Shown piece after piece: positions 1-10,311 of a stretch of DNA of 64,000 bases (its first letter is position 1; the number at the start of each line of letters is the position of its first letter). The stretch comes from Basidiobolus meristosporus CBS 931.73. Lineage: Eukaryota > Basidiobolomycota > Basidiobolomycetes > Basidiobolales > Basidiobolaceae. A model generated the notes under the pieces. It worked only from the letters and a program-made list of their open reading frames with translations. It had not been told where the DNA came from and did not search any database. Location: positions 1 through 64,000 of the forward strand of contig MCFE01000385.1 of the NCBI GenBank assembly GCA_002104905.1. Direction: 5' to 3'. A program made the translations under genes and the position numbers.

Positions 1-1419
1 GAAGAGCAATTGGCCCTCCTCAATGAAGCCGTAAGCAAGGGCAAGGAGGTTCTCAAAGGTTTGAAGACCAGCGTTGATGACACATTAGGCGAAGACTTTG
101 TGTCACATTGGGACACTAACATGGGCCGTTTTGGAACTTGGATTTTCTCTCGTCCTTATCTCCGTGCCCTCTATGCTAAGGCCAAGTGCTTGCTTAAGAT
201 TCGCCGTCAAACTCAGGATGCCGAGAAACGTGCTGAGTATGAAACAGCTGCCAAGGAGGTTTTGGATGAAATGCTTGCTTGTGATACCGAAGACAAATTC
301 GGTGCTCGTTTCTTAAAGTTGAAGTTGCTCATTGATACTCAAGACTTCAATGGAGCTCAGGAGCTCCTGGACAGCAAGTTCGGACCCAAGGATGAAGAAG
401 AAAGCGACGATCTCTTCCTTGCTTTCATTTATACCAGAGTTTTGATCTCCTTCCATCTCAACGGCCCCGATTCTAAGCAAACTGAGGAGCTGTTGCAAAA
501 GGCATTGCAGCGTGATTCTGAGCGCTTTGTCCCCCGTTTGTTGATTGGTGAGATTATTGGTCGTGAGCAATACAAGCTAACCGTAGAGCTCGGCACCAAG
601 GATGAGGCATCCACTTACGTTTATGACTTCGGTCGCTACTGGTGGTCTCCTGATGGCAAGCTTCCTTGGGGTTTCAGCACCAACCCTCAAGAGAATAACG
701 AGATTAAGGAGGTTCCCGAGATTAACGAAGACCAACCTTCACCCATTGACTGGTTGTGCGAAAAACTCGGAATGCAATTGCAGAGTGATGAAGATCCACT
801 TGGATTCTGGATTGCTCGCGTTTCCTATAACATTGGTGACCACGAGCATGCCACAACTTTGTTCCGCTCTTTCATCAACAAGATCTTTGAAAAAGCTGAA
901 GGCGATATTGAGAAGATTCCCACCGTTGAACTCAACATGGTCTTTGAAGCTCTACTAGGCTACTTCTGCATTCATGACAAGTTGACTCGTAACTGTGGCC
1001 AATTCGAACTTCCTCCCCAGCCTTCGGAGAAGAATGAGGAGGAGAAATCAGAGGAGACTGAACAAAATGGTGAAACCTCCATCCAATGGCCTGTTGACTC
1101 CATCCCTAGCCGTCTTAAGCTGATCACCACTTCTCTTCTTCAACTGTTCCAAGTTGTCCTTCACCACCTTGAGCATCGCCCTGATGCTCCTAAGGGATCT
1201 GATGCTCTCTATGCTAGACAAACTGTTCCCCTTGGCTGGTGTCTCGCTAGATGGCATTGGCAGACACTTAACATCGAAGGATGTTTCGCCCAAGCTCGTG
1301 AAGTTGCCAAGGTTGCTAGAGATATTCCCAAGGATTCCTGGTTGAGAGTCCGCGCTGAGGGCATGTTGAGATTTGTTATCCAAGAGAAACTCGCTGCCTC
1401 TCAATCCATCCAAGCGTAG
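1..1419 (+). CDS. 5'-truncated helical-repeat (TPR/ST7-like) protein, C-terminal 472 residues
   Basis: The frame is open from base 1 with no start codon at the window edge (the first in-frame ATG is at 121), so the gene begins upstream and only its C-terminal part is present. It stops with TAG at 1417-1419. The protein is soluble and helical. Around residues 50-180 there are repeated Leu/Ala-rich helix pairs of the tetratricopeptide sort, including a segment resembling the 'DNxGxRxLxLxLL' helices seen in ST7-like and bacterial TPR-like proteins. A Trp-rich FGRYWWSPDGKLPWGF segment follows near residue 210, and a Glu-rich linker lies near residue 345. No membrane segment or catalytic motif is visible. 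An AATAAA at 1646-1651, about 230 nt after the stop, could be the poly(A) signal. I do not recognise the family with confidence, and a domain on the missing N-terminal part may decide the function. Confidence 0.75.
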   Translation, partial: EEQLALLNEAVSKGKEVLKGLKTSVDDTLGEDFVSHWDTNMGRFGTWIFSRPYLRALYAKAKCLLKIRRQTQDAEKRAEYETAAKEVLDEMLACDTEDKFGARFLKLKLLIDTQDFNGAQELLDSKFGPKDEEESDDLFLAFIYTRVLISFHLNGPDSKQTEELLQKALQRDSERFVPRLLIGEIIGREQYKLTVELGTKDEASTYVYDFGRYWWSPDGKLPWGFSTNPQENNEIKEVPEINEDQPSPIDWLCEKLGMQLQSDEDPLGFWIARVSYNIGDHEHATTLFRSFINKIFEKAEGDIEKIPTVELNMVFEALLGYFCIHDKLTRNCGQFELPPQPSEKNEEEKSEETEQNGETSIQWPVDSIPSRLKLITTSLLQLFQVVLHHLEHRPDAPKGSDALYARQTVPLGWCLARWHWQTLNIEGCFAQAREVAKVARDIPKDSWLRVRAEGMLRFVIQEKLAASQSIQA

Positions 1420-2272
1420 ATTGGATGAATGTTACATTCTCCAATGACGTGCAAATCAATATAACGATTTGCATTAATTTTAATTTACCCTTCCTTCCAA
1501 CTATAAAAGCTGTTCATTAGAGTTAATTTTTTGAATACTTCTAGCTTAACATTCCCTCAAAAGACACACATGTACCATCAAACATTCAAATCACCCCATC
1601 TTCATCTTCCTCATACTTCGTCTAGGTTAATTGCTATTGATCAGCAATAAATCGTAGATTAACAATCCTCAAGGTTGTACCATTACCGCATTCATCTCCA
1701 TGTACTGGTTATTGATTAATGCTCCCGATGGGAGTGGATGATTCAATGTGCTATTCGCACGGTGGGTGGAATTGGTGCTTATTCAGCAGAGTTGACTAAA
1801 ATTTCTAGATGCAACCAACAAGACACACGATTGCCTCGGCAACATTCACTGATTCTGCTGGTCTTGGGTGGAGTAGGCTGCATTTCCCAAACGCAGGGTA
1901 CATGCAACAAGGTGCTGGAGTGGAGCAAGTATCCTCGTTTGTGTACACATCAATAAAATCTTTGGACCGCAACTATTTGTGATGTTTCTTCAAACCTATT
2001 GTGCCACATGATCTGACCTTCCAAAGCACATAAATATTGTGATGGGCAACATGTGTATTTACCAATTGCACTACAGCATGGACTGTTGGATCCAATCGTT
2101 TCCATTCTGAAAAAGCTCTGCGGGTATTATCGGAAGCACCTGAGCTTCGTTAATGACAGATGAGGGTTTAGACATTGCTATTGATCATGTGTGCATGCAC
2201 TTGTACTCATATTATATAATGAAATTCACTGAAATCTATTGGGATGGAGCTTTTCGGATCATGTCTCTCCAT

Positions 2273-2292
2273 CCCCTCCCCTCCCCTCCCCC
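2273..2292 (-). other. G-quadruplex / i-motif sequence
   Basis: The + strand reads four C-runs of 4, 4, 4 and 5 separated by single T bases. The - strand is therefore four G-tracts of at least four with one-base loops, the arrangement known to form very stable parallel quadruplexes. It lies about 850 bp past the end of the first gene, in non-coding DNA. Confidence 0.7.
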
Positions 2293-2644
2293 ACTTCATT
2301 TATTTTATATTAGCAGGCTGAAAAGCATGTTGGGCCCGCTTCGCACATGAACTAGGTGTGACTATCTTTTCAATTTCTGTTACCTCTCATTCCAACAAGA
2401 TTTTTCGGGCTAGTTTGTTCAACGTAGAACTGCTCTATACTTCCACTTTACTTGGCCTCAATTCCTCATAGCTTCGATCTCCTATAAGTGCTTAAAATTC
2501 AGTTAAACGCAACCTGTTGTTGTTTTATATTTCACAGCCTTTGCTTTTGCGATTGATTCTACATTAACTATCTGGTGATACTGTCCTGGTAGGCTTTATC
2601 AGCTTACTGCCTACTTCAAAGTATATTGCTAATCGCATTTCAGG

Positions 2645-2806
2645 ATGTCTCTTATTAAGCAGATATTAGAAGTAGTCAAATCCTTCCGCGACCGCTCAAC
2701 AACTTTCGCTAATCCGAGCGGGTCAGCAGGAAAGGGTGTTGCTTTATGGATAGGAGCAAAACGTCGAGATGGAACACAAAGGTTTTACTTACTTCAATCA
2801 AGGTAG
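2645..2806 (+). CDS. possible small ORF (53 codons), hypothetical
   Basis: The ATG at 2645 follows directly on a good 3' splice consensus (gctaat branch-like sequence, then ttcag ending at 2643), as if a 5'-UTR intron ended there. The 53-codon frame (TAG at 2804) is basic and has no recognised domain. A canonical donor, AG|GTAGGG, starts at 2803, so the true product could continue into an exon after the acceptors near 2876-2886. None of the joins I tried gives a long frame. It could be a small gene or a chance ORF. Confidence 0.2.
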   Translation: MSLIKQILEVVKSFRDRSTTFANPSGSAGKGVALWIGAKRRDGTQRFYLLQSR

Positions 2807-5637
2807 GGATACTGGAGGAGGTCGAGCATCTTATCAATTCATCCGGTAAACCAAATGTTTGTTTTTCATCAGGAAACAGCGGTCTTTCGAAAAACCATAG
2901 CCCCAAGCGAATCTTACGGACAGCCCCGTGAAGTTTTGAATCCCTTTTTAAAGTCACACTTGTGACAATAAGAGCTAGTAACCAAACATGCTGTAAAAGA
3001 GCCTCTGCCTGCCCTACTTTCTGGCCACTCATTCAATACTTTCGTCTGGTACCTCAGATGTCTATTTAGTCTCTCTGCCTGTGATACAAGTTTGTAAATC
3101 GGCATAACGATAATTCTCGTACAAAATCATCTATATTTCTTGTCTTTTTGAGCCGTCACCAGTGTAGCGAATAATATATTTCTTTTAACGAAATAGCCGC
3201 CGTACACCACCGATTGAGACTTCGTGAGAATCCGTGAATTGTATACTATTTCGAACCTATTAATATTCCCAGACACTTGTCACCTACAATGATTCAGATC
3301 AAATCAGATATAACGACCGATTGGAATGCATTGATTTATAACTGCTCTACTCCAAGACAAGCTTACTGTACAGGCTTTTTTCGGTGACCAGGAATCAGAG
3401 AAAGCCTTATGCTAGTCGGATGTATCATCTACATGTTTGCCAATCATGAAAATAAACACAAGACAAAGTGATCATCCACAAAGTCCACCAACAGCATTTA
3501 GAACTAGTGGGTACCTCTAGAGTTATGATTACTTGCATATGTGGAGCTAACTGAGACGTCTATCAAGGCTTTATGCATGCTTCCCAGCACAGTAGAGCTT
3601 GAACATTACAATTGAAATAAGAAATGCTAATGATCACAATGCAATATCTATTATAATTAATTACCCTTCATACCTCCTTGATATCATACAATACCCCAAT
3701 CTGATGAGTTCCTGAAAATATGACCCACCTACACACCATTCCCGCAAATACTGATGATGATTTGTCTCCTAATATAGCATCATGTTTTAACACCGTACCC
3801 TTATGAGAAAGAGCCGATAGGAACAGACAGTAGACGAGATGGAAGCACAATGAATGTCCAACTGGTACACCAATTAAGTGAATTTCCCGTTCGGTTTGAA
3901 CCACTATTTAGATATATTCAAAATCACTCAAATCGATGATGCTTTACATTAAACCCTGGAATAAATCATAGTGCTTCAAATACGGTCATCTAGTTCATGC
4001 CTTGGATCTGGGTACTCAATGTGACTGGGGGTCTTCCTATCTAGTTCCTTGCCTAAGTTCTGGATCTTCTGTGTACACTCTCTTGCTCAAAAACATCAAG
4101 TGTTGGTTATCGTGAAGAATAGGAACACACCTAACGGTGTACTGAGTTTGGGCGTATATGACAACAGGCCTCTTGAGGTAAACTACAATCTCATTAACCG
4201 CTCTCCAGTATTACTTATGCGATAGCTAAAAAATGCAGGCTTGAGCCCAGAGCGTTGGAATTCGTTTCTCTAATGGGCTGAACTTACCTTGGTTGGGTTA
4301 TGGCAGCCATAGCCATTTGGGTATCATGGTATTTATGAACGGCGTGCGAGGTCTTGTGAGTAAAAGCTTCATTTACTCGTATCAATCAAAAGCCAAGGAG
4401 TGCTTCTGCAAGTCAACATACTAAAGGCTCACAAATCCTTTGCAATTGAAAGAAGCCAGGAACAATATAGGCGCCGAGGCAACGGTGTGAGTGGGTACCG
4501 TATAGCCTAAGTATAGTAAGAGCATAAATGGGTTGGTGAAACAGCATCTAGTACTCTGCACAATGGGAAAGCTTACATTCTTTATGCCTTGAGTCACAGC
4601 TACGCCATATGCGAGCAGAGGTCCGTTGCCCATTTGCTAATTGTATCCATTCAAGCGTGAGGACGGATGTGAGCCACCTATTGCTCAGGAAACTCAGCAT
4701 ATTTTGGACTCCTTTGTACTTTATATTACATATATATATGGTTTGGTACTGGTTTCAGCATCAAAATAGGCGAGTGCTGACTCTTGAAATGGACTCATAT
4801 GGAATCACCACCTGCTCAACATATATTTTGTATAATCTATGCGGCTAATAACCTTTGAATAAGCATGCTCACAAAAAAACCCTTGAATGAGCCAATGACT
4901 GTGGGTTGAACCACTGAAATGCTCCCAGATCCACTCGCTCTATTCCAGCACTGGCAAAAATTTCGAGAGTTTTCGACTCTATCCAGATTACATCGCTATA
5001 CCTAGCATTCCGGTGGGGTTTTGCATATCTTAGGAATTATTGAAAGCCCATGGTTTTCCTCGGTATTGGCGAGAAATCCCATGGATTCCATTCATGCAAT
5101 GCTGGTGACCACGGGATCACAGCTCTAGATAACACCAATGAGGATCTCCCCCATAACTATAAAATACTGACTTGACAGGGGTGAAAAATCGAGTTCTCGA
5201 TACAGTGCCTTTGATTGGCCACTGGGTTAGCTCAGAGCCAACTGTTCCTGACGGCAGTGAGGAGGCTCTGCTCATGGAGCGCACTCTCACCAACGGTCCC
5301 TTCGAAGCAAGGTAGGTTTGGTATGTTTGCCAAATGTTTATGACGTTTACGCTTGTGAATGGCTGTCGGATTGCCTGTCTCCCTTGATGGTTGGCCAACT
5401 ATCATTTGGGAAATACCAGTGAACCTGTATTCTAGGTGGTTCCTTTTTCATATCCATGATCAAGTAAGGGCAAATCAGTGGCTACCGATCTGCGAAAATT
5501 GGGTCGCTGCCAGGTATTATATAATGATCTTCAGTATTCTGACCGCAGATAAGGGATCCTATGGAACCGTATTACCACGGCTTGTGATAATCGAACCCTG
5601 GATCAACACTATTTTGGACAGGCTGATTGCTACATCC

Positions 5638-5661
5638 ACAGTGGAGCAGCAGCTCCACTGT
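5638..5661. other. perfect 10-bp inverted repeat, 4-nt loop
   Basis: ACAGTGGAGC and its exact reverse complement GCTCCACTGT flank the loop AGCA. It lies about 190 bp upstream of the forkhead start codon and about 110 bp upstream of its TATA-like box, so it could be a palindromic protein-binding site. No neighbouring gene end suggests a terminator role. Confidence 0.6.
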
Positions 5662-5767
5662 ATCCCTCAGAAAAATCAGCGATCATCCAGTATCTCACAA
5701 ATCCTGCGCTATTGAGCTTCCAAAACGAATTCTCGGACCCGGCTCAGCTTTTTTCGGCCGTTTTCAT

Positions 5768-5774
5768 TATAAAA
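5768..5774 (+). promoter_or_regulatory. TATA-like box of the forkhead gene
   Basis: TATAAAA lies 79 bp upstream of the ATG at 5853. Several genes in this window have similar boxes 40-100 bp before their starts. Confidence 0.45.
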
Positions 5775-5852
5775 AGCGTAATGTGCCCCCAGTCTCTTCC
5801 ATCACTGAAGTGTATCTCACTCTTTTCATTTGTATTTGTTGGAGACAGTAAA

Positions 5853-6912
5853 ATGGTTTCAACCATCAACCTTCAGAATAGTGGCTCCTTTCTCATGGAT
5901 GATTTCATCGACTCTTCGGACTCTTCCGTCTGCCCTTCTCCCATCACTCCTACCGGATATCAGTCGGACGCCTCGGATGACGATACTGCCAAACCAGAAA
6001 ACGAAGGACAATCCGATGAGCCCAAATTCACATATGCCACGCTAATTGCTCAAGCCATCATGTCCACGCCCGAGCAAAAGATGCTATTGCAAGACATATA
6101 TTCATACATCACCACCAAGTACGAGTACTATCGCACTTGCAACAAGCAGTGGCAGGTATGATCCGCCGAGTATGTTCTGATTGCCAAGTAACTCACATCG
6201 TACTGTTTTCATGTAGAACTCTATTCGACACAACCTGTCCCTTCACAAAGCATTCTGTAAATTACCTCGCCAAAAAGGCACCCCAGGAAAAGGCAACTTC
6301 TGGACTTTAACCGACGAGTATAAGAAATTCTACGTCGATGGGGAATTGCATATTCCAAAGGGGTACGAGTTGATCAAGGATGGCGGGAAGAGCAGAAGCA
6401 AGGGGAAGCTAACCAAAGCATCTCTTCGGAGCCAGTCCGCCCCATACTGCAAGCCTATGGGTGAGTCTGCCCTTCCTAGCCCTCCGTTAAATAAGGTCAA
6501 TCTTATCCACAAATCACCTTCGCTTCTGAGCACGCCCAAAAGCAATCGAGATTTCCTTCCTACTCCCGACTCGACTCCAGAAGGGTACGGCTTCAGTTTC
6601 AATGATACCCCCACCCCCTCCAGAATCAAAAGAATCGATATGTCGGAGCTTACGGATAGCCAATCTCTCGAGCAGCAAACGCTGTTCCCTGACATAGGCT
6701 TATACAACCTCGACCTGTATCAGCAACTGTGCAGCAGCCCTGCCATGTCCGCAAGCGTGTACCACAACATGCTGTACAGTGCCTTGGCCGAGCCAAAAGC
6801 CATCCCATCTGATATGGGTATCGCGCCTGAGCTGCTCATGGGCCCATCCAACCAGCTCTACAACCAAGCGCCCGAAGCATTCGACGTCGACAGCTTCTTG
6901 AATTTCGAATAA
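5853..6912 (+). CDS. forkhead (winged-helix) transcription factor
   Basis: Two exons, 5853-6155 and 6217-6912, are joined by a 61-nt GTATGA...TGTAG intron, giving 332 aa. The forkhead DNA-binding domain spans about residues 58-140: helix 1 starts at [12 protein letters not shown], and the intron falls just before the recognition helix, [13 protein letters not shown], the family hallmark. The wing ends in GNFWTL. The N-terminus is acidic and Ser-rich; the C-terminal 190 residues are rich in Pro, Ser and Thr and look like a regulatory or activation region with SP/TP sites. The size and single DNA-binding domain without an FHA domain resemble small fungal forkheads rather than Fkh1/2 or Fhl1. 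The ATG at 5853 is preferred over upstream frame extension because the TATA box lies in between. Poly(A) signal AATAAA at 7038-7043. Confidence 0.93.
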
Positions 6913-9900
6913 GCCTGGGGAGAATTGCGCTGCAATAACATGCATCTGCCATAGATTGTACATAGACTTTTACACCGATTTTTGCTAGCTTTCTTCCAAT
7001 CTGTATTCATACGTCATCATCATCTCACATAAAGAGCAATAAAATGCACTTATGTCCTATTCAAGCAATCCTTTGGATGGGGAAATCTAAGCGGTGGCAC
7101 CCTCCTATCGCAGTAGTTCGATTGCCGGTGATCGCAGCCTGGGATATATCCATATTGTTCAGCCGGTCTTGAGATCCAGACACTGGAGATTTCCATATTT
7201 GCCGGAGCAGGTTGAAAAAGAGAAATCAGCCAGCCTTTAAAAAGAATCACCAAGCATCTCCTCCATAGAAATCCACGACCACGTCTAGCTGAGCCACCAG
7301 ACTTGGCGACGATGCAAGATAAGGAATTCCAAGATCAATTGACAATTTTGGGTCCGCACGAAGCTAGGATCACCAATCGTCGGGATCGAATCGAATTTTG
7401 TATCCCAATGTATGCTTCTCACCACAATGTTCCATCATACGTTTCCCCGATATTTCGTATGACATTGGTTGCTTCTTTGTGTTCCGGAATCCAAGTGTTC
7501 AACTAGTCCCTAACCAGCAGGATGAAACGATGCAACGCCGGCGGTAAAGGTGACTATTCCCATTTTGTGAGTGCCAAGCCCGTTCTGACGATTTGCAGGT
7601 GCCGTCATAAAGGGTTGCTAATAGAGGGTTTGGCTGCTCCAGAAGTGTCAAAAGAGCCGGTGGCTGGCCCATACTGGGATTGCAGCCATGTCCAAGTGAA
7701 GAAGCATCAATTGAAAACCCATACTGCATCTCTGGTGGTGAGTTCTTGAAGGATTCATAACGAACAGAGCAGGTTGCTAGGCGAGCACGGTGGTACAGCA
7801 AGATACCTGGTGATCACGAGACATATGAACCCATATGCTACAGGCTCGGGCAAATTTGCGAGATCTGTATCCCAGCTTTCATACCAGAGCATGAATGATT
7901 AGATCCATGACGTTTCGCTGGCAGAATCGATGCCCATTTTGGGAACGCTTCCAAAATTGTCTGCTAGTTAAACTAGTTCCGTGGTTAACCAGCTTGGTAA
8001 CCAGGTTAATTAAGTAGCGGACATTTGGACATTTGAGTTTAGGGTTAGGTTGTAGTAGGGCAGCTACCACGCCGTCATGAAGTTGCTTATACCCAGGTGC
8101 TATTGGTCGCTACTGTACTCATACCCCAAATCAAGAGTTAAAATCCCATGCCCAGGCGGGATGGGCACAGGCTTCTAGACGGTTTCGAGAGCCCTCAGTA
8201 GGAACCCATTTCAAGGGGCATCGAGCATGTACTATGATTCCACGTAACCCGATGCTATCTCAATTTGATCATGTCGCTTCTACATATTTCCACAGGCTTA
8301 TAGAAATAGCTACATATAGACCGTTGGTCAAATACAATCCGAGATTTTCCATATTCACCATCACGTATGTTCTGGCCAACTTTAAGGAGCCCTCCCCGAA
8401 TGTGGTATTCTCACACTATAGCTGGGCACAATTATTCTTAATCAAGAGGGGGTTTTCATTTGGAAGGTTTTGCCAAATGGGTGAACCCAAGTGCGATATT
8501 CCATAGCCCAATCGGGTATTTTCAGCTCCTCGCACCCATTCATATGGGCCATGGCCTAATTCGAATTTGGCTTGATTTAGTCATACCTGATGGCAAATAT
8601 GGTTAGCGATTCCTCTGTATTGGCATGGTTAATGCTGCTATTTTTACAGTGGCTGGATCCATGCCATTCGCTACCCTTCTACCTTATTCCAATACGGCTC
8701 ACTGAAGCGCTTGACCATAGCTTCATCATCATACGAACAATTCAAACATCTTGCAACTAGAAGCACGGTAGATCTCCCTTGAATGGCTGTGTGAGTTACA
8801 ATACCGAGACTGATAAAGGGTAAGGATCAATGAATCGGCTCATACACAGCCAGTTGTTAGGCCCTATTCAAAATTCAGCAGGATCTAGAATTTCAGTTCT
8901 TTCCTTTAGTGCAATCCTCAATTTTACTTGCTTGTAAGCAGCATGGTGCTAGCACGAGGTTTAGGTTGAGATATGAGTACCAAGATAGTTTTCATTCAAG
9001 GCATGAACAAAACCTTCTAGAAACCAAGAAAAGGGTGAATTAACCAAAGTTCCATGATTAACCCCAGCGGACGAAAGCCACCCAACCATTGCCCAATTGC
9101 CAGTAGTGCCAATCTTAGTTTAGGCAATCAGTCAGAAAGTGGGAATCGCGTGATGGGACACTCTCCCAATATAATGAATTAACCTTATAGAGGCCATTGG
9201 TATTGTGCAAGTGCCTGAGTTTTGCAACTCTCGAAGCGATCTAATAAAATGTTCAACGAATAACTCAACTCTTGTCATGAGCCACTCACACAGGAACGTG
9301 CGCAGGGTTAACCTTCTGACATGTACACAAATCACGATTAACTTCGAAATATTCTATTATGGACTCACCTATATCAGGGGCACCATTGTAATGTGGACAC
9401 CAATAGAGCTATTGTGAGCAATTAATAACCTGAATTCCTGTATTCCTTTCAATGCACATATTTCTTGCTGTCTGACTAGAATCAACAACCTCATTGTCTA
9501 TGCAGATTGCCATGAGGGATGACCAGCAGGAATAAACCACATCTTATATTTAGATGCTTCTGGGTTTCTGTTTTGCTTAGACCTTATCCCCAAAAGTTAA
9601 GCTTTATGGCTGGTTCCACCTTGCTGTAATATGATTTGGTCATAAAATTTAGTGTGTAAATTCCAGTGTATAGGTATGTATAGCAGGTTGTAGTGCTGAG
9701 CACCCGAGGTTTCTGTGCACTTTTCAGAGCTCTGACAAGGTTCTGTAAGACTGAATTTAACGCGATTGAAGAAGGCATTCCATGAATGTTTAGAAACTCG
9801 TTATTTTCTGTATGTTTGGAGCCTCAGTAGCTTATTCAAAAGATAAGGGCATCCCTCTTACGAGTTTGATCGTGGACATGCGACATACCTTTAACATGCG

Positions 9901-10311
9901 GTATAGGACATAATGAACGTCTTGGACAAGAGGAACTCTTTCTGTTGGGTGAGGTAGATATTTCGTATTATCATAATATGGAGGTGGATGTGTCGACAAA
10001 CAATGGCCTTTATCGAAATCAGCACCGCTTTAGCAACAGCGGCAACTAGGCAATATTTAAACTGTATGTCACGTCGACATTCGGTATCCAGGAGAGTGCA
10101 GTATCAAATTGTCAAAATTGATCCACATCGTGGATACGTGATGATGACGGTAACAAGAACACTGGCAAATTTGATATTTCACGTCACTAAACCCCGGATC
10201 CGAGTCAGCCCATATTCCATGTAAATTAAGTAAAAAACGGATTACTTGTGAATAAATTCTTCAGTGAGTATAAAAATAAACCGTATGGTTTGTTAAACGC
10301 AAGCTTCAACT
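6913..10311. other. 3.4-kb intergenic region
   Basis: This holds the 3' end of the forkhead transcript and the promoter of the nucleoporin gene. I see no supported gene. A two-unit telomere-like TTAGGGTTAGG occurs at 8039-8049. Two diverged short segments near 7970-8020 and 9035-9075 share a GTTCCxTGxTTAACC core, perhaps a degraded repeat. Confidence 0.5.
10269..10276 (+). promoter_or_regulatory. TATA-like box of the nucleoporin gene
   Basis: TATAAAAA lies 43 bp upstream of the start codon at 10312. Confidence 0.4.

Larger units (their letters stand above)
1420..5852. other. 4.4-kb intergenic region
   Basis: No gene with codon-like composition over a useful length is visible. The region holds a strong G-quadruplex motif (2273-2292), one possible small spliced ORF near 2645, a perfect 10-bp hairpin (5638-5661) and the forkhead gene promoter at its right end. 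Open frames of 60-120 codons on both strands look random: none has a recognisable motif and none extends well through splice sites. Confidence 0.6.

Noticed and set aside
5582-5610. TCGAACCC resembling a tRNA T-arm on the - strand
   Set aside because: The flanking bases do not form T, anticodon or acceptor stems. No tRNA was found in the window.
8038-8049. Telomere-like TTTAGGGTTAGG
   Set aside because: Fewer than two full TTAGGG units inside normal intergenic DNA. Not evidence of a telomere or fusion.
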